The notes under the pieces are model-generated. The model made no database searches, was not told the origin of the DNA, and saw only the letters and a list, made by a program, of their open reading frames with translations. Below, piece after piece: positions 26,637 through 36,561 of a stretch of DNA of 64,000 nt; within the stretch, counting starts at the first letter, position 1; the number at the start of each line of letters is the position of its first letter. This DNA is from Acidimicrobiales bacterium. Its GTDB lineage: Bacteria; Actinomycetota; Acidimicrobiia; Acidimicrobiales; MedAcidi-G1. Location of the stretch: NCBI GenBank assembly GCA_029577135.1, contig JARQPW010000007.1:1-64000 (forward strand), written 5' to 3'. The translations under genes and the position numbers were made by a program.

Positions 26637-27830
26637 TCAGATCCGCTGCAGCAGCGTGCCGGTGCCGAGGCCGCCGCCGCAGCACATCGTGACCAGTGCA
26701 AATTCGCCGTCGGTGCGCTGCAGTTCGTGGACGGCCTTGGTGGTGAGGATGGCGCCGGTGCCGCCCAGCGGGTGGCCGAGGGCGATGGCGCCGCCGTTGG
26801 GGTTGACCCGTTCCATGTCGGGGCCGACCTCCTTCTCCCAGCAGAGCACCACCGAGGCGAACGCCTCGTTGATCTCGACGACGTCGATGTCGTCGATGGC
26901 CATGCCGTTGTCGGCCAACAACTTCCGTGTTGCGCCGATCGGTCCGGTCAGCATGAACTCGGGGTCGGAGCCGACGAGGCAGGTGTCGAGCACCCTGGCC
27001 AGCGGCTCCACGCCGAGCGCCGCCGCCTTCTCGGCCGTCATGAGCAGGACGGCGCCGGCGCCGTCGGAGATCTGCGACGACGATGCGGCGGTGTGGACCC
27101 CGTCGGGTCGTCCGGACGGCTTGAGCTGCGCCAGGCCCTCCATGGTGGTCTCGCGCAGTCCCTCGTCCCGGGAGACCGTCACCGTCTCCCCGGTGGGGCT
27201 GCCCTCGTCGTCGAGCACCGGGGCCTCCACGCTCACCAGTTGAGTCCCGTAGCGGTCCTCCTGCCACGCCCGGGCCGCCCGATCCTGGGAGAGCTTGCCG
27301 AAGGCGTCGCACTCCTCACGGGTGATGCCCCAGTGGTCGGCCATGCGCTCGGAGCCCTCGAACTGTGAGGTGAACTCGAAGTGTTCGAAGTAGTTGCGGT
27401 TGATCGGGCTCCCCGAATCCGGCTCCTGGGGCCTGGTTGCACCGAACTTGACCTGGCTCATCAACTCGATCCCACAGCCCACGGCGGCATCCACCGTGCC
27501 CGAGGCGACGAGGGCGTAGGCGAGGTTGCTGGCCTGTTGGGACGAGCCGCACTGGGCGTCGACCGTGGTGGCCGGTACGTCGAGAGGTAGCCCGGCGGTC
27601 AACCACGCCGTGCGGGTCACGTTCATGGACTGCATGCCGACCTGGCCGACGCAGCCGCCGATCACCTGGCCGACCTCGAGCGGGTTGATCCCGGTGCGGT
27701 CGAACAGGGCCCGCTGGACCGTGCCCAGCACGTCGACCGAGTGGCAGGAGGACATGCCGCCGTTGCGACGGCCGATCGGGGTGCGCACGGCATCGACGAT
27801 GACGACGGGGTTGTCGGGGGTTGCAGTCAT
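26637..27830 (-). CDS. Thiolase family acetyl-CoA acetyltransferase
   Basis: A 397-aa thiolase with nucleophile C94 in DAQCGSSQQA, catalytic His in GHPLGGTGA and the C-terminal Cys in CCGGGLGTG. Length and motifs fit degradative thiolases (beta-ketothiolase, beta-oxidation) as well as acetoacetyl-CoA thiolase. It is followed by the zinc alcohol dehydrogenase on the same strand, suggesting a joint role in fatty acid or side-chain catabolism. Confidence 0.93.
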   Translation of the reverse strand: MTATPDNPVVIVDAVRTPIGRRNGGMSSCHSVDVLGTVQRALFDRTGINPLEVGQVIGGCVGQVGMQSMNVTRTAWLTAGLPLDVPATTVDAQCGSSQQASNLAYALVASGTVDAAVGCGIELMSQVKFGATRPQEPDSGSPINRNYFEHFEFTSQFEGSERMADHWGITREECDAFGKLSQDRAARAWQEDRYGTQLVSVEAPVLDDEGSPTGETVTVSRDEGLRETTMEGLAQLKPSGRPDGVHTAASSSQISDGAGAVLLMTAEKAAALGVEPLARVLDTCLVGSDPEFMLTGPIGATRKLLADNGMAIDDIDVVEINEAFASVVLCWEKEVGPDMERVNPNGGAIALGHPLGGTGAILTTKAVHELQRTDGEFALVTMCCGGGLGTGTLLQRI

Positions 27831-27918
27831 GGGGTGTGCTCCAGGGAAAGGGGTCCGCGGTGTCCTTCCACCCTACGATTGCGGGACCGGCAGCGTGGGA
27901 TCGAGCGAGGAGAACTAC

Positions 27919-28821
27919 ATGGCGCATGACCACGGCCATCACGCCAACCACGCCTCGTCGAGCCGCGTCCTGACCTGGGCGCTCGGAGCCAACGGCGCCC
28001 TGCTGGTCGTCCAGGTGCTGGGCGTGCTCGCCTTCTCGTCCCTGGCCCTGGCGGCCGACGCCGTCCACCAGGGCTCCGACGTCCTGGCCCTGGCCATAGC
28101 GGTCGTGGCCCTGGCTGTCTCCCGCCGTGGGTCAAGCGACCGTTACAGCTACGGCCTCCGTCGGGCCGAGGTCATGGGCGCCCTCCTCAACGCCGTGCTG
28201 CTCGTGGCCGCCGCCGGCTGGATCGTGGTCGAGGCCTCCCGCCGCATCGGCGACGCTCCCGACGTGGACGGCTGGGGCGTGGCGGCGGTTGCCCTGGCCG
28301 GCCTGGCGGTGAACGGCGGCAGCGCCTGGCTGCTGGGCCGAACAGGAGACCGCAGCGTCAACGTGCAGGGGGCGGCACTCCACCTGCTCGGCGATGCCGC
28401 AGGCTCGTTCGGAGCCCTGATCGCCGGCCTGTCCGTGGCGCTGTGGGACGCCGCCTGGGTGGACCCGGCGGTCTCCTACCTGATCGCCGCCCTGCTGCTC
28501 TGGTCCGGAGGGGGCCTCATCCGGCGGACGGCCCGAATCCTGCTCGAGGGGGCGCCCGGCGGCTTCGACGTCGACGAACTGTCCGGACTGATGACGGCCC
28601 ACGAGCAGGTCGACGACGTCCACCACGTGCACGTCTGGGCGGTCGATTCGACGCTGGTCGCCCTGAGCGCCCACGTTGTCGTGGCCGCCGACACGCTCCA
28701 CGACGCCCAGATCGTCGCCGCGGAACTCGAGGCCGACCTTGCCGAGCACGGCGTCGCCCACGCCACCCTCGCCCTCGAGTGCCACCCCTGCCAGGACTCG
28801 GAGTCGGGCGAGCCGTGTTGA
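27919..28821 (+). CDS. Cation diffusion facilitator (CDF) efflux protein
   Basis: A 300-aa CzcD/ZitB-type transporter. Four to six membrane helices contain the metal-site pattern HxxxD (ADAVHQGSD) in helix 2 and HLLGDAAGS in helix 5. The N-terminus is His-rich (AHDHGHHANH), and a cytoplasmic C-terminal domain contains DVHHVHVW and ends in CHPC. Likely exports Zn(II) or a similar divalent metal using the proton gradient. The start ATG at 27919 has GCGAGGAG upstream. Divergent from the thiolase. Confidence 0.91.
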   Translation: MAHDHGHHANHASSSRVLTWALGANGALLVVQVLGVLAFSSLALAADAVHQGSDVLALAIAVVALAVSRRGSSDRYSYGLRRAEVMGALLNAVLLVAAAGWIVVEASRRIGDAPDVDGWGVAAVALAGLAVNGGSAWLLGRTGDRSVNVQGAALHLLGDAAGSFGALIAGLSVALWDAAWVDPAVSYLIAALLLWSGGGLIRRTARILLEGAPGGFDVDELSGLMTAHEQVDDVHHVHVWAVDSTLVALSAHVVVAADTLHDAQIVAAELEADLAEHGVAHATLALECHPCQDSESGEPC

Positions 28822-28834
28822 TGGGCGAGGACTG

Positions 28835-30061
28835 CTAGATCGGCAACCCGCCGGTCGCAGCTGCGGTCGAACCGCTGTCGGAGAACGCCTTGATGGTGCG
28901 CTGGGCGATCCGCATCTGGTGGACCTCGTCGGCTCCATCGGCGAATCGGGCCCAGCGGGCGTGCTGGTACATGTGCGCCAGGGGCGTGTCGGTCGAATAG
29001 CCGAGCGCACCGTGCACCTGGATCGAGCGGTCGATGATGCGGCCCAGGGCGTTGGCGACGAAGTGCTTGGCCATCGACACCTCGGACTTGAAGTCGTCGC
29101 CCCGGTCGATCTTGTAGGCGGCGTGGAGCACCATGAGCTTCGACTGGTAGAGCTCCATCGTCGAGTCGGCGATGAGCCACTGGATGCCCTGCTTCTCGGC
29201 CAGCAACGAGCCGTGGCTGAACCGGTTCAGCGAGCGGTCGACCATCATGTCGAGCGCCATCTCGGCCTGGGCGATCCAGCGCATGCAGTGCGCCAGGCGG
29301 GCAGGCCCCAGCCGGTACTGGCCCAGCAGGTGCCCCTGCCCGCGGCCTCCCAACATCTGCGAATCGCGGAGCCGCAGGTCCTCGATGAGGATCTCGGAGT
29401 GGCCGGTCGAGCCGTGCATGGTCTCGATCTGCCGCACCTCGTTCCAGCCGTCGTGCGGAAGGTCCACGAGGAAGGCCGTGTTGGCGGCCTGTGGCAGGTC
29501 GGGGTCGTCCTCGGTGCGGGCGATGAGGATGGCGAACGACGCCCGGTGGGCGTTGGAGATGAACCACTTGTGTCCGTTGAGCACCCACTCCTCGCCGTCC
29601 TGGTAGCCGTTGGTCTGGATCAGGGTGGGGTCGGAGCCGGCCACTTCGGGCTCGGTCATGGCGAAGCACGACCAGGTGCGACCCTCGCAGAGTGGCTTGA
29701 GGTACTTCTCCTTCTGCTCGTCGGTCGCCCAGTGCAGCAACGTGTGCATGTTGCCCTCGTCGGGTGCCTGGCAGTTGAACACCCACGGCCCGTAGTACGA
29801 CTTGGCCGCCTCGGCCTGCACCATGGCCAACTCGACGTGGCCGAGCCCCATGCCGCCCCACTCCTCGGGCATTTGCGGCAGCCAGATGCCGGCGGCCTTA
29901 GCCTCCTTGCGCATCCCGATGAGTTCTCTGAGGCGCTCTGCGCCTTCGCCACCGCCTTCCTCGATGCGGGCCTCGGCCGGCTTGATGACGTCGTCGACGA
30001 ACGTGCGGACCCGCAGGCGGATCTTCTCGAGTTCCGGCGACAGGCTGAAGTCGATGGACAT
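28835..30061 (-). CDS. Acyl-CoA dehydrogenase
   Basis: A 408-aa FAD enzyme of the acyl-CoA dehydrogenase superfamily: WLPQMPEEWGGMGLGHVELA in the N-terminal helical domain, FAMTEPEVAGSDP at the FAD-contacting strand, and the C-terminal IQVHGALGYSTDTPL block. It introduces the alpha,beta double bond in beta-oxidation of fatty or branched acyl-CoAs. The ATG at 30061 has GAGAGGC upstream. The SDR lies 27 nt upstream, so the two form an operon. Confidence 0.93.
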   Translation of the reverse strand: MSIDFSLSPELEKIRLRVRTFVDDVIKPAEARIEEGGGEGAERLRELIGMRKEAKAAGIWLPQMPEEWGGMGLGHVELAMVQAEAAKSYYGPWVFNCQAPDEGNMHTLLHWATDEQKEKYLKPLCEGRTWSCFAMTEPEVAGSDPTLIQTNGYQDGEEWVLNGHKWFISNAHRASFAILIARTEDDPDLPQAANTAFLVDLPHDGWNEVRQIETMHGSTGHSEILIEDLRLRDSQMLGGRGQGHLLGQYRLGPARLAHCMRWIAQAEMALDMMVDRSLNRFSHGSLLAEKQGIQWLIADSTMELYQSKLMVLHAAYKIDRGDDFKSEVSMAKHFVANALGRIIDRSIQVHGALGYSTDTPLAHMYQHARWARFADGADEVHQMRIAQRTIKAFSDSGSTAAATGGLPI

Positions 30062-30088
30062 GGGATGCCTCTCTGTTGGTTCTCCGGG

Positions 30089-31021
30089 CTACAGCCCGGG
30101 GCCCGGACGTCCGAGCCCCTCGGTGGGATGGCCGTGCATCCCGGAGTTGAGTCGGGCGTCGGCCAGCAGCCCCGCCATGACATCGGTCAGGTCGGCAGGA
30201 TCGTCGGGCTGGGTGGTGCTCGGGCCGAGCTGCCACTGTTCGGCGATGCCCAACTTGTGGCCGCGCACGTCGAACACCCGGCCCGTCACGTTCTGGGCCG
30301 CCTCGCTGCACAGCCACACCGCCGGTACGGCGATCCACCGGGGGGACATGGCCTCCTGTGCCGCCTCGTCCATCGAGTCGAAGCCGCCCAGGTCGGCCGT
30401 CATGCGCGTGTAGGCACCCGGCGCGAGGCAGTTCACGGTGACCCCGTACTTGACGAGTTCCATGGCCGTGATGATCGTGAAGGCGGCGATGCCGGCTTTG
30501 GCGGTCCCGTAGTTCGACTGGCCGACGTTGCCGTAGATGCCCGACGGCGACGACGTGTTGATGACGCGGCCGAAGGCGTCCCCCCCGGCCTTTACCTTCT
30601 CGCGCCAGTAGGCGGCGGCGTGGTGGGTGGGGGCGAACGTGCCCTTCAGGTGCACGTCGATCACGGCATCCCAGTCATGCTCGGCCATCGAGAAGACCAT
30701 CCGGTCCCGGAGGATCCCTGCGTTGTTGATGAGGATGTCGCAGCTGCCGAAGGTGTCGACGGCCTGGTGGATCATCTGGCCGGCGGCGTCGAAGTCGGCC
30801 ACGTTTGCACCGTTGACCACAGCCTCGCCGCCCATGGCCTCGATCTCGGCCACGACCTCCTGGGCGGGGGAGAGGTCGGCACCGTCGCCGGCGGCGTCGC
30901 CTCCCAGGTCGTTGACAACCACCTTGGCGCCGTTCTCGGCCAGTAGCAGGGCGTGCTCGCGCCCGATGCCCCGTCCGGCCCCCGTCACGACAGCGACGCG
31001 TCCCTCACAGAGGTTGCCCAT
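30089..31021 (-). CDS. SDR similar to the 3-hydroxyacyl-CoA dehydrogenase domain of multifunctional enzyme 2
   Basis: A 310-aa SDR with TGAGRGIGREHALLLAENGA, NDLGGD, INNAGILRD, NTSSPSGIYGNVGQSNY and the catalytic YGTAK. The extended loop around DLGGD and the NVGQSNY active site match peroxisomal-type MFE-2 hydroxyacyl-CoA dehydrogenases, fitting beta-oxidation with the acyl-CoA dehydrogenase downstream. The start ATG at 31021 has AGGGA upstream. Confidence 0.87.
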   Translation of the reverse strand: MGNLCEGRVAVVTGAGRGIGREHALLLAENGAKVVVNDLGGDAAGDGADLSPAQEVVAEIEAMGGEAVVNGANVADFDAAGQMIHQAVDTFGSCDILINNAGILRDRMVFSMAEHDWDAVIDVHLKGTFAPTHHAAAYWREKVKAGGDAFGRVINTSSPSGIYGNVGQSNYGTAKAGIAAFTIITAMELVKYGVTVNCLAPGAYTRMTADLGGFDSMDEAAQEAMSPRWIAVPAVWLCSEAAQNVTGRVFDVRGHKLGIAEQWQLGPSTTQPDDPADLTDVMAGLLADARLNSGMHGHPTEGLGRPGPGL

Positions 31022-31123
31022 TGTTCCCTGCTCTCTCGAATGTCCTGTTGCCCTGCGCCGAGCCTGCCATCCGGGCGGTCCGGCTGACCAGACGGGACAA
31101 GCCGACGCCTAGAGTCGCTGGTC

Positions 31124-32134
31124 GTGAACGTACGGGCTTCCCTCGGGTCCACTCCCTACGAGTTGGGCCTCCACGAAGTGGCGGACGGGGTGTTCGCCTA
31201 CCTCCAGCCCGACGGAGGCTGGGGTTGGAGCAACGCCGGGCTCCTGGCGGGCGACTGGTCGTCGCTCCTCGTCGACACCCTCTTCGACCTCCGCCTCACC
31301 CGCCGGATGCTCGACGCCATGGATGCGGTCACCGGCGGCCGGCCGATCGACGTGGTGGTCAACACCCATGCCAACGGCGACCACTGCTACGGCAACGGGC
31401 TGCTGGTCGAGGCGGGCGCCCAGGTGGTGGCCACGGAGGCGGCGGCGCTCGAGATGGGTGCGGTGCCGCCATCGGCGATCGAGGCTCTGCTCCACGCCGA
31501 CCTGGGCGAGCCGGCGAACCGCTACGTGCAGGAGGCGTTCAGTCCGTTCGACTTTGCGGAGATCGTCGAGCAGGGAGGAGTCCCGACGCCCGACCGCACG
31601 TTCAGCGGTGAACTCCAACTCGACGTGGGCGGCCGTACGGTCGAACTCCTCGAGGTCGGTCCGGCCCACACGGCGGGCGACCTGCTCGTCCACCTGCCCG
31701 ACGCCCGAACCGTCTTCTGCGGCGACATCCTCTTCATCGGGGGCACCCCCATCATCTGGGACGGCCCCGTCGCCAACTGGATCGGCGCCTGCGACGCCAT
31801 CCTCGGCCTCGACTGCGACGTGATCGTGCCCGGCCACGGGCCCCTCACCGATGACGCCGGTGTGCTCGCCGTGCGCGACTACCTCGCCTTCGTCGAGGAC
31901 GAGTGCCGGGCCCGCCATGCTGCCGGTCAGGACGCCGAGGAGGTCATCGCCGAGATCGACCTCGGGCCGTACCGGGAGTGGGGCGAGTGGGAGCGGATCG
32001 TGGCGAACGTCCACGCCGTCTACCGTGAGTTGGCACAGGAGGCGGGCGAGCAGCACCAGCCGCCCAACAACATCTTCACGGCGATGGCAGACCTGAAGTA
32101 CGGATCACAGAAGCAGACAGGAGGAAGACGATGA
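31124..32134 (+). CDS. MBL-fold metallohydrolase
   Basis: A 336-aa metallo-beta-lactamase-fold protein. The zinc motif reads THANGDH rather than THxHxDH, so the second His of the motif is replaced by Asn, as in some quinohemoprotein-amine-dehydrogenase-associated and alkylsulfatase relatives. Further ligand positions are visible in PAHTAGD, FCGDIL and VPGHGP. The start is GTG at 31124. It overlaps the dehydrogenase gene by ATGA. Substrate not identified. Confidence 0.84.
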   Translation: MNVRASLGSTPYELGLHEVADGVFAYLQPDGGWGWSNAGLLAGDWSSLLVDTLFDLRLTRRMLDAMDAVTGGRPIDVVVNTHANGDHCYGNGLLVEAGAQVVATEAAALEMGAVPPSAIEALLHADLGEPANRYVQEAFSPFDFAEIVEQGGVPTPDRTFSGELQLDVGGRTVELLEVGPAHTAGDLLVHLPDARTVFCGDILFIGGTPIIWDGPVANWIGACDAILGLDCDVIVPGHGPLTDDAGVLAVRDYLAFVEDECRARHAAGQDAEEVIAEIDLGPYREWGEWERIVANVHAVYRELAQEAGEQHQPPNNIFTAMADLKYGSQKQTGGRR

Positions 32135-33000
32135 CCACGTGTGCGTTCGTCGGACTCGGGGTGATGGGCTACCCGATGGCCGGACACCTGCAGGCGGCCG
32201 ACCATCCGACGACCGTCTACAACCGGACTGCGGCGAAGGCCGATGCCTGGGTCACCGAACACGGTGGAGTGAGCGCCGACACGCCGGCAGCCGCCGCAAC
32301 CGGGGTCGACGTGGTCATGGTGTGTGTCGGCAACGACGACGACCTGCGCAGCGTGGTGTTCGGAGACAGGGGAGCCCTCGCCGGCATGCAGGCGGGCGCC
32401 ACGCTCGTCGACCACACCACGGCGTCCGCCGCCGTGGCCCGCGAGATCGCCGAGGCGGCGTCGGCAAGAGGCGTGGGTTTTGTCGATGCTCCCGTGTCCG
32501 GCGGCCAGGCCGGAGCGGAGAACGGCCAACTCAGCATCATGTGCGGTGGCGACCCGGACGTGTTCGCCGCAATCGAGTCGGTGATCGACGCCTACTCCAA
32601 GGCGACCGTGCTCGTCGGCCCCGTCGGCCACGGGCAGCTCACCAAGATGGTCAACCAGATCTGCATCGGCGGGCTCATCCAGGGGCTGTCCGAGGCGCTC
32701 GACTTCGGACGCCGGGCGGGCCTCGACCGGGAGAAGGTGCTCGAGGCCATCAGCCAGGGAGCGTCCGGCTCCTGGCAGATGGACAACCGGGCCCGCACCA
32801 TGCTCGACCGCAGGTTCGACTACGGCTTCGCCATCGACTGGATGCGCAAGGACTTCGGGATCGTGTTCGAGGAGGCCGAGCGCATCGGGGCGACGCTCCC
32901 GGTGACCGCCATGGTCGACCAGTTCTACGCCCGGCTCCAACGCCTCGGCCACGGCCGCTCCGACACCTCTACCCTCATCGAACTACTCCGGGACGACTAG
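32131..33000 (+). CDS. NAD(P)-dependent beta-hydroxyacid dehydrogenase (3-hydroxyisobutyrate dehydrogenase-like)
   Basis: A 289-aa protein with N-terminal Rossmann motif FVGLGVMGYPMAGHL, the substrate-loop VDAPVSGGQAGAENG and the catalytic Lys in GQLTKMVNQ. These are hallmarks of the 3-hydroxyisobutyrate/tartronate-semialdehyde/GLYR1 family. It overlaps the MBL gene by ATGA, so both probably act on one small hydroxyacid pathway, possibly valine catabolism. Confidence 0.9.
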   Translation: MTTCAFVGLGVMGYPMAGHLQAADHPTTVYNRTAAKADAWVTEHGGVSADTPAAAATGVDVVMVCVGNDDDLRSVVFGDRGALAGMQAGATLVDHTTASAAVAREIAEAASARGVGFVDAPVSGGQAGAENGQLSIMCGGDPDVFAAIESVIDAYSKATVLVGPVGHGQLTKMVNQICIGGLIQGLSEALDFGRRAGLDREKVLEAISQGASGSWQMDNRARTMLDRRFDYGFAIDWMRKDFGIVFEEAERIGATLPVTAMVDQFYARLQRLGHGRSDTSTLIELLRDD

Positions 33001-33014
33001 CAACTGGTTGGAGG

Positions 33015-33863
33015 TCAGGCAGCCGGCCTGTTCCCGACGACGGTGGTGCGGGTCATCTCGCGGCGTTGCCCGCGGTAGTCGTTGAGCGCCACGTGCTGGG
33101 TGGAGCGGTTGTCCCAGATCACGACGTCGCCCTCAGACCAGCGGTGCCGGAACGTGAAGCGGACGTGGGTGGTCCACTCGTGGAGCCAGCGCAGCATCAC
33201 CTGCTCGTCGTCGGCACTGTCGATTCCCGGCCCTTCGAGCCCCCGCACGTAGGTGCCGTTGAAGTAAAGGCTGCGCCGGCCAGTCTCGGGATGGGTGCAG
33301 AGCAGCGGATGCCGATGCACCTCGAGGGCATCCTCCGAGGTACGGATGTCCATGCCGGACAGTTGGGCGTGGAGGCCCTGCTGGGCCGGGGAGTACGAGG
33401 CGCTGGCCGAATGGATTGCCTTGACCCCGGCCAGGCGCTCGCGCATCCCGTCGTCGAGTGCGTCGTGGGCTGCGGTCATCGAGGCCCACACCGTGTCGCC
33501 GCCCACGTCGGGCACGTCGATGGCGTGGAGGATCGTGAACGCCGGCGGTGTGGACAGGAACGAGAAGTCGCTGTGCCACACGCCGCCGAAGTTGAATGCC
33601 TCTGGCTCCGTGGCCTCCTTGACCACCCGGATCACCTCGGGGTGGCCGTCGACCGGCTGCACGAACGGGACCGGCGAGTAGGGCCCCAGGAGGTGGCTGA
33701 AGGCCGTCTGGTCGCCGGGGGAGAGTTCCTGTCCGGGTACCACGAGCACCTCGTGTGCGCAGGTGGCTGCCCGCAGTTCAGCAGCGCTGGAATCGTCGAG
33801 GTCCCCCAGGTCGATGCCCGTGGCCCGTGCGCCGAGGACCCCCGTCAGGCGCTCGATCTCCAC
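33015..33863 (-). CDS. TauD/TfdA-family Fe(II)/2-oxoglutarate dioxygenase
   Basis: A 282-aa oxygenase. The iron ligands are HSD in VWHSDFSF and the distal His in DNRSTQHVALNDY, followed by the 2-oxoglutarate Arg in GQRREMTRTTV. Family members release sulfite from taurine or cleave aryl-ether or alkylsulfate substrates. GTG at 33863 is the start. It is convergent with the dehydrogenase gene (14 nt gap) and upstream of the amino acid ABC operon on the same strand, with no obvious link. Confidence 0.9.
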   Translation of the reverse strand: MEIERLTGVLGARATGIDLGDLDDSSAAELRAATCAHEVLVVPGQELSPGDQTAFSHLLGPYSPVPFVQPVDGHPEVIRVVKEATEPEAFNFGGVWHSDFSFLSTPPAFTILHAIDVPDVGGDTVWASMTAAHDALDDGMRERLAGVKAIHSASASYSPAQQGLHAQLSGMDIRTSEDALEVHRHPLLCTHPETGRRSLYFNGTYVRGLEGPGIDSADDEQVMLRWLHEWTTHVRFTFRHRWSEGDVVIWDNRSTQHVALNDYRGQRREMTRTTVVGNRPAA

Positions 33864-33904
33864 GGTGCGGCCTGGAGCTCTTTCGCCGACCTGAACGCTC
33901 TCGC

Positions 33905-34693
33905 CTAGAGGATCTGCGACAGAAACAGCTTCGTACGGTCCTCAGTCGGGTTCTCGAAGAAGTGCGTCGGGGTGCCCACCTCCACGATCTGGCCCTCCTC
34001 CATGAACATGATCCGGTCTGCCACCTCCTTGGCGAAGCCCATCTCGTGGGTGACGACCATCATGGTCATACCGGAGAGTGCCAGGGCCTTCATGATGTCG
34101 AGCACCTCCTTGACCATCTCCGGGTCGAGGGCAGACGTCACCTCGTCGAACAACATGATCTTGGGTTCCATGGCCAGTGCCCGGGCGATGGCGACGCGCT
34201 GCTGCTGGCCACCGGAGAGTTGCCCGGGGTACTTGTGCGCCTGTTCGGGGATGCCGACCCGCTCGAGGAGCGCCATGGCCTGCTCTTCCGCCTCGGCGCG
34301 GGGCTTCTTGCGGACCCAGATCGGTGCCAGCGAGACGTTGTCGATCACCTTGAGGTGCGGGAACAGGTTGAACTGCTGGAACACCATGCCGACCTCGGAG
34401 CGCACCTGCTCGATGTTGCGCAGGTCGTTGGTGAGTTCGACGTCGTCGACGATGATGCGACCCTCCTGGTGGATCTCGAGGCGGTTGATGCACCGGATCC
34501 ATGTGGACTTGCCCCCGCCCGAGGGGCCGAGGACCACCACGACCTCCTGCTCCTTGATGGTGGCCGAGACCTTGTCGAGGGCCTGGAAGTCGCCGTACCA
34601 CTTCGACACGTCCTCGCACAAGATCATGTCGCGGGCGCGTGACAGGTCCTTGGTGTGGCCGCCGGTCGGCTCGGTTGCTGTTGCGTCGCTCAT
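33905..34693 (-). CDS. aapP: Polar amino acid ABC transporter ATP-binding protein (AapP/GlnQ type)
   Basis: A 262-aa ATPase: Walker [10 protein letters not shown], signature [15 protein letters not shown], Walker [15 protein letters not shown] and switch [13 protein letters not shown], the signature set of polar amino acid importers. An extended N-terminus of about 22 residues precedes the domain. The ATG at 34693 has GAGGTGA upstream. Last gene of a minus-strand operon of binding protein, two permeases and ATPase. Confidence 0.93.
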   Translation of the reverse strand: MSDATATEPTGGHTKDLSRARDMILCEDVSKWYGDFQALDKVSATIKEQEVVVVLGPSGGGKSTWIRCINRLEIHQEGRIIVDDVELTNDLRNIEQVRSEVGMVFQQFNLFPHLKVIDNVSLAPIWVRKKPRAEAEEQAMALLERVGIPEQAHKYPGQLSGGQQQRVAIARALAMEPKIMLFDEVTSALDPEMVKEVLDIMKALALSGMTMMVVTHEMGFAKEVADRIMFMEEGQIVEVGTPTHFFENPTEDRTKLFLSQIL

Positions 34694-34725
34694 GACATCA
34701 CCTCGTATGTCCTCAAGATAGACCG

Positions 34726-36561
34726 CTAGCGCTCGCCCAGTCCGGTCCGCTGTTCGATTCGCTGGCTGGCCTTGGACATCCGGGAACAGACGATCCAGTA
34801 GATCGGGATGACGAAGAGGATGCTCTCCCTGGCGCTGCCCATGAACTCGGTCTGGCCGGGGACCACGTACCGGGCCATGTAGAGCAGGTCGAACACGCCG
34901 ATGATGGCCAACAGCGATGTCTCCTTGAACACCCCGATGCAGTGCCCCACCAACGGCGGGATCGCGACCCGCAGGGCCTGGGGGAGCACGATGAACACCG
35001 TTTTCTGAGCCGTGGTCATGCCGACTGCTTCGGCCGCCTCGTGTTGGCCACGGGTCACCGACTGGAGGCCACCCCGGATGTTCTCGGCCATGTAGGCCGC
35101 CGAGAACAGGACAAAGCCGATGATCACGGCGGCGACCTCGCCCAGGTGCATCCCCCTGGGGAGGAAGAGCGGCAACATGATCGAGAAGAAGATCAGGATC
35201 GTGATCAGTGGGACGCCCCGCACGAACTCGATGAACCATGTCGCCAATAGCCGGAAGATCGGCATGCTTGAGGTGCGGGCCAGGGCCAGGGCAATTCCCA
35301 GGGGGACCGACAGCACGATGGTGAAGATCGCCACCATCAGGGTGATCGCCAGGCCGCCGATGAAGAAGCCCCCCGGGACTCTCACGGTCGACGCGGTGTT
35401 GATGGACGTGATCAGCCATGACATCACGCCCAATAGGACCAACCATGCGCCGGTGTAGCGCTTCCGGGCCCGGAGTCCGCCGGCGAACGTGGGAGCGGCC
35501 AGGGCAAAGGTGGCCAGCAGGAGCAAGTCCAGGCGCAGGACCATCCGCATTGGTGAGAGGAAGGTGGCGAACCCCGCCAGGAGGACCAACGCGGCGACGA
35601 TCCGACCGATCTCGCCGGTGGATGGTCGGGTGAGCCAGAGCAGCAGGGTGCTTCCGAGGACGGCGTAGGCGAGGAAGATCGGGATGTCGGTCCCGATCAC
35701 GTGGCCCATGTCGAAGTCCGGGTCCCGCAGAATCAGGTAGACCAGCACGGGTGGTGCCAGGAGCCAGAGCACCACGAGGGTGACTCGGAGCGCATTTTCC
35801 GCAAGCCGGTCCCGCAGGAGGACGCCACCGAAGTATGCCGCGACGACGACGACCAGCATGATCGTCCACGGCAACTTGGTGGACAACGCCACCGTTCCCG
35901 GTTCGTGCATCACTTGCGGGATGCGCTTCGGGATGTAGCTGTGGTGGCCGAACGGGATCACCCAGAGCGAGGCCACCAGACCGGCCAGAGCGACCACCTG
36001 CAGGGTCAGCGTGCTGACCGTCCGTTCGGTCTCGCCTCGGCCGCCCGTGCGACGGAGGGCTTCACCGACGGCGGCCACGACCAGCGCGGCGAGCAGCCAC
36101 TGGACTGTTGCCCCTGCACTGAAAGGGGCGAGGAGGGCGAGGAGGACGAGGAGGGCGCCGGTGGCCAGGAGTTTGCGGCCGAGGCCAGTCACTGGCATCG
36201 CCGAGCCTGTTCGCCAAACTGCCATCGACGAGCCCGCGAGGGTGAGGATGATGGCGACGCATACCCAGATTCGCAGGTACTGCTCCTCGGGGTAGGCCCG
36301 GGTCATCAGCAGTCGCAGGTTTGTGGCCGAGGCATTCCACTGTCGGATTGGGTTGAAGATGAACTTAAGAAGGTTCCAGGAGAGGGTCAACAGGATGGCC
36401 GTGGAGACGACCGTGAGCACGGAGTTGAACGGGCTGGAGAAGAGGTTCGCCTTCACCCATTCGCGTGGCGGCAACTTCGGGGTCTCGGGTGGAGCGGTGA
36501 TCGGCACCGTCGCCGTTGCGGCAACGCTCGCGATCTCCGATCCAATCCCGAACCCGGCCAT
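34726..36561 (-). CDS. aapM: Polar amino acid ABC transporter permease, enlarged AapM-like
   Basis: A 611-aa membrane protein. The C-terminal 220 residues are a HisM/GlnP-type permease, with the EAA loop [20 protein letters not shown] and [13 protein letters not shown]. The N-terminal two thirds contain about ten further hydrophobic segments; AapM proteins already have an N-terminal extension, but 611 aa is much longer than the roughly 380 aa usual. It abuts aapQ with no gap (stop directly followed by ATG). Confidence 0.88.
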   Translation of the reverse strand: MAGFGIGSEIASVAATATVPITAPPETPKLPPREWVKANLFSSPFNSVLTVVSTAILLTLSWNLLKFIFNPIRQWNASATNLRLLMTRAYPEEQYLRIWVCVAIILTLAGSSMAVWRTGSAMPVTGLGRKLLATGALLVLLALLAPFSAGATVQWLLAALVVAAVGEALRRTGGRGETERTVSTLTLQVVALAGLVASLWVIPFGHHSYIPKRIPQVMHEPGTVALSTKLPWTIMLVVVVAAYFGGVLLRDRLAENALRVTLVVLWLLAPPVLVYLILRDPDFDMGHVIGTDIPIFLAYAVLGSTLLLWLTRPSTGEIGRIVAALVLLAGFATFLSPMRMVLRLDLLLLATFALAAPTFAGGLRARKRYTGAWLVLLGVMSWLITSINTASTVRVPGGFFIGGLAITLMVAIFTIVLSVPLGIALALARTSSMPIFRLLATWFIEFVRGVPLITILIFFSIMLPLFLPRGMHLGEVAAVIIGFVLFSAAYMAENIRGGLQSVTRGQHEAAEAVGMTTAQKTVFIVLPQALRVAIPPLVGHCIGVFKETSLLAIIGVFDLLYMARYVVPGQTEFMGSARESILFVIPIYWIVCSRMSKASQRIEQRTGLGER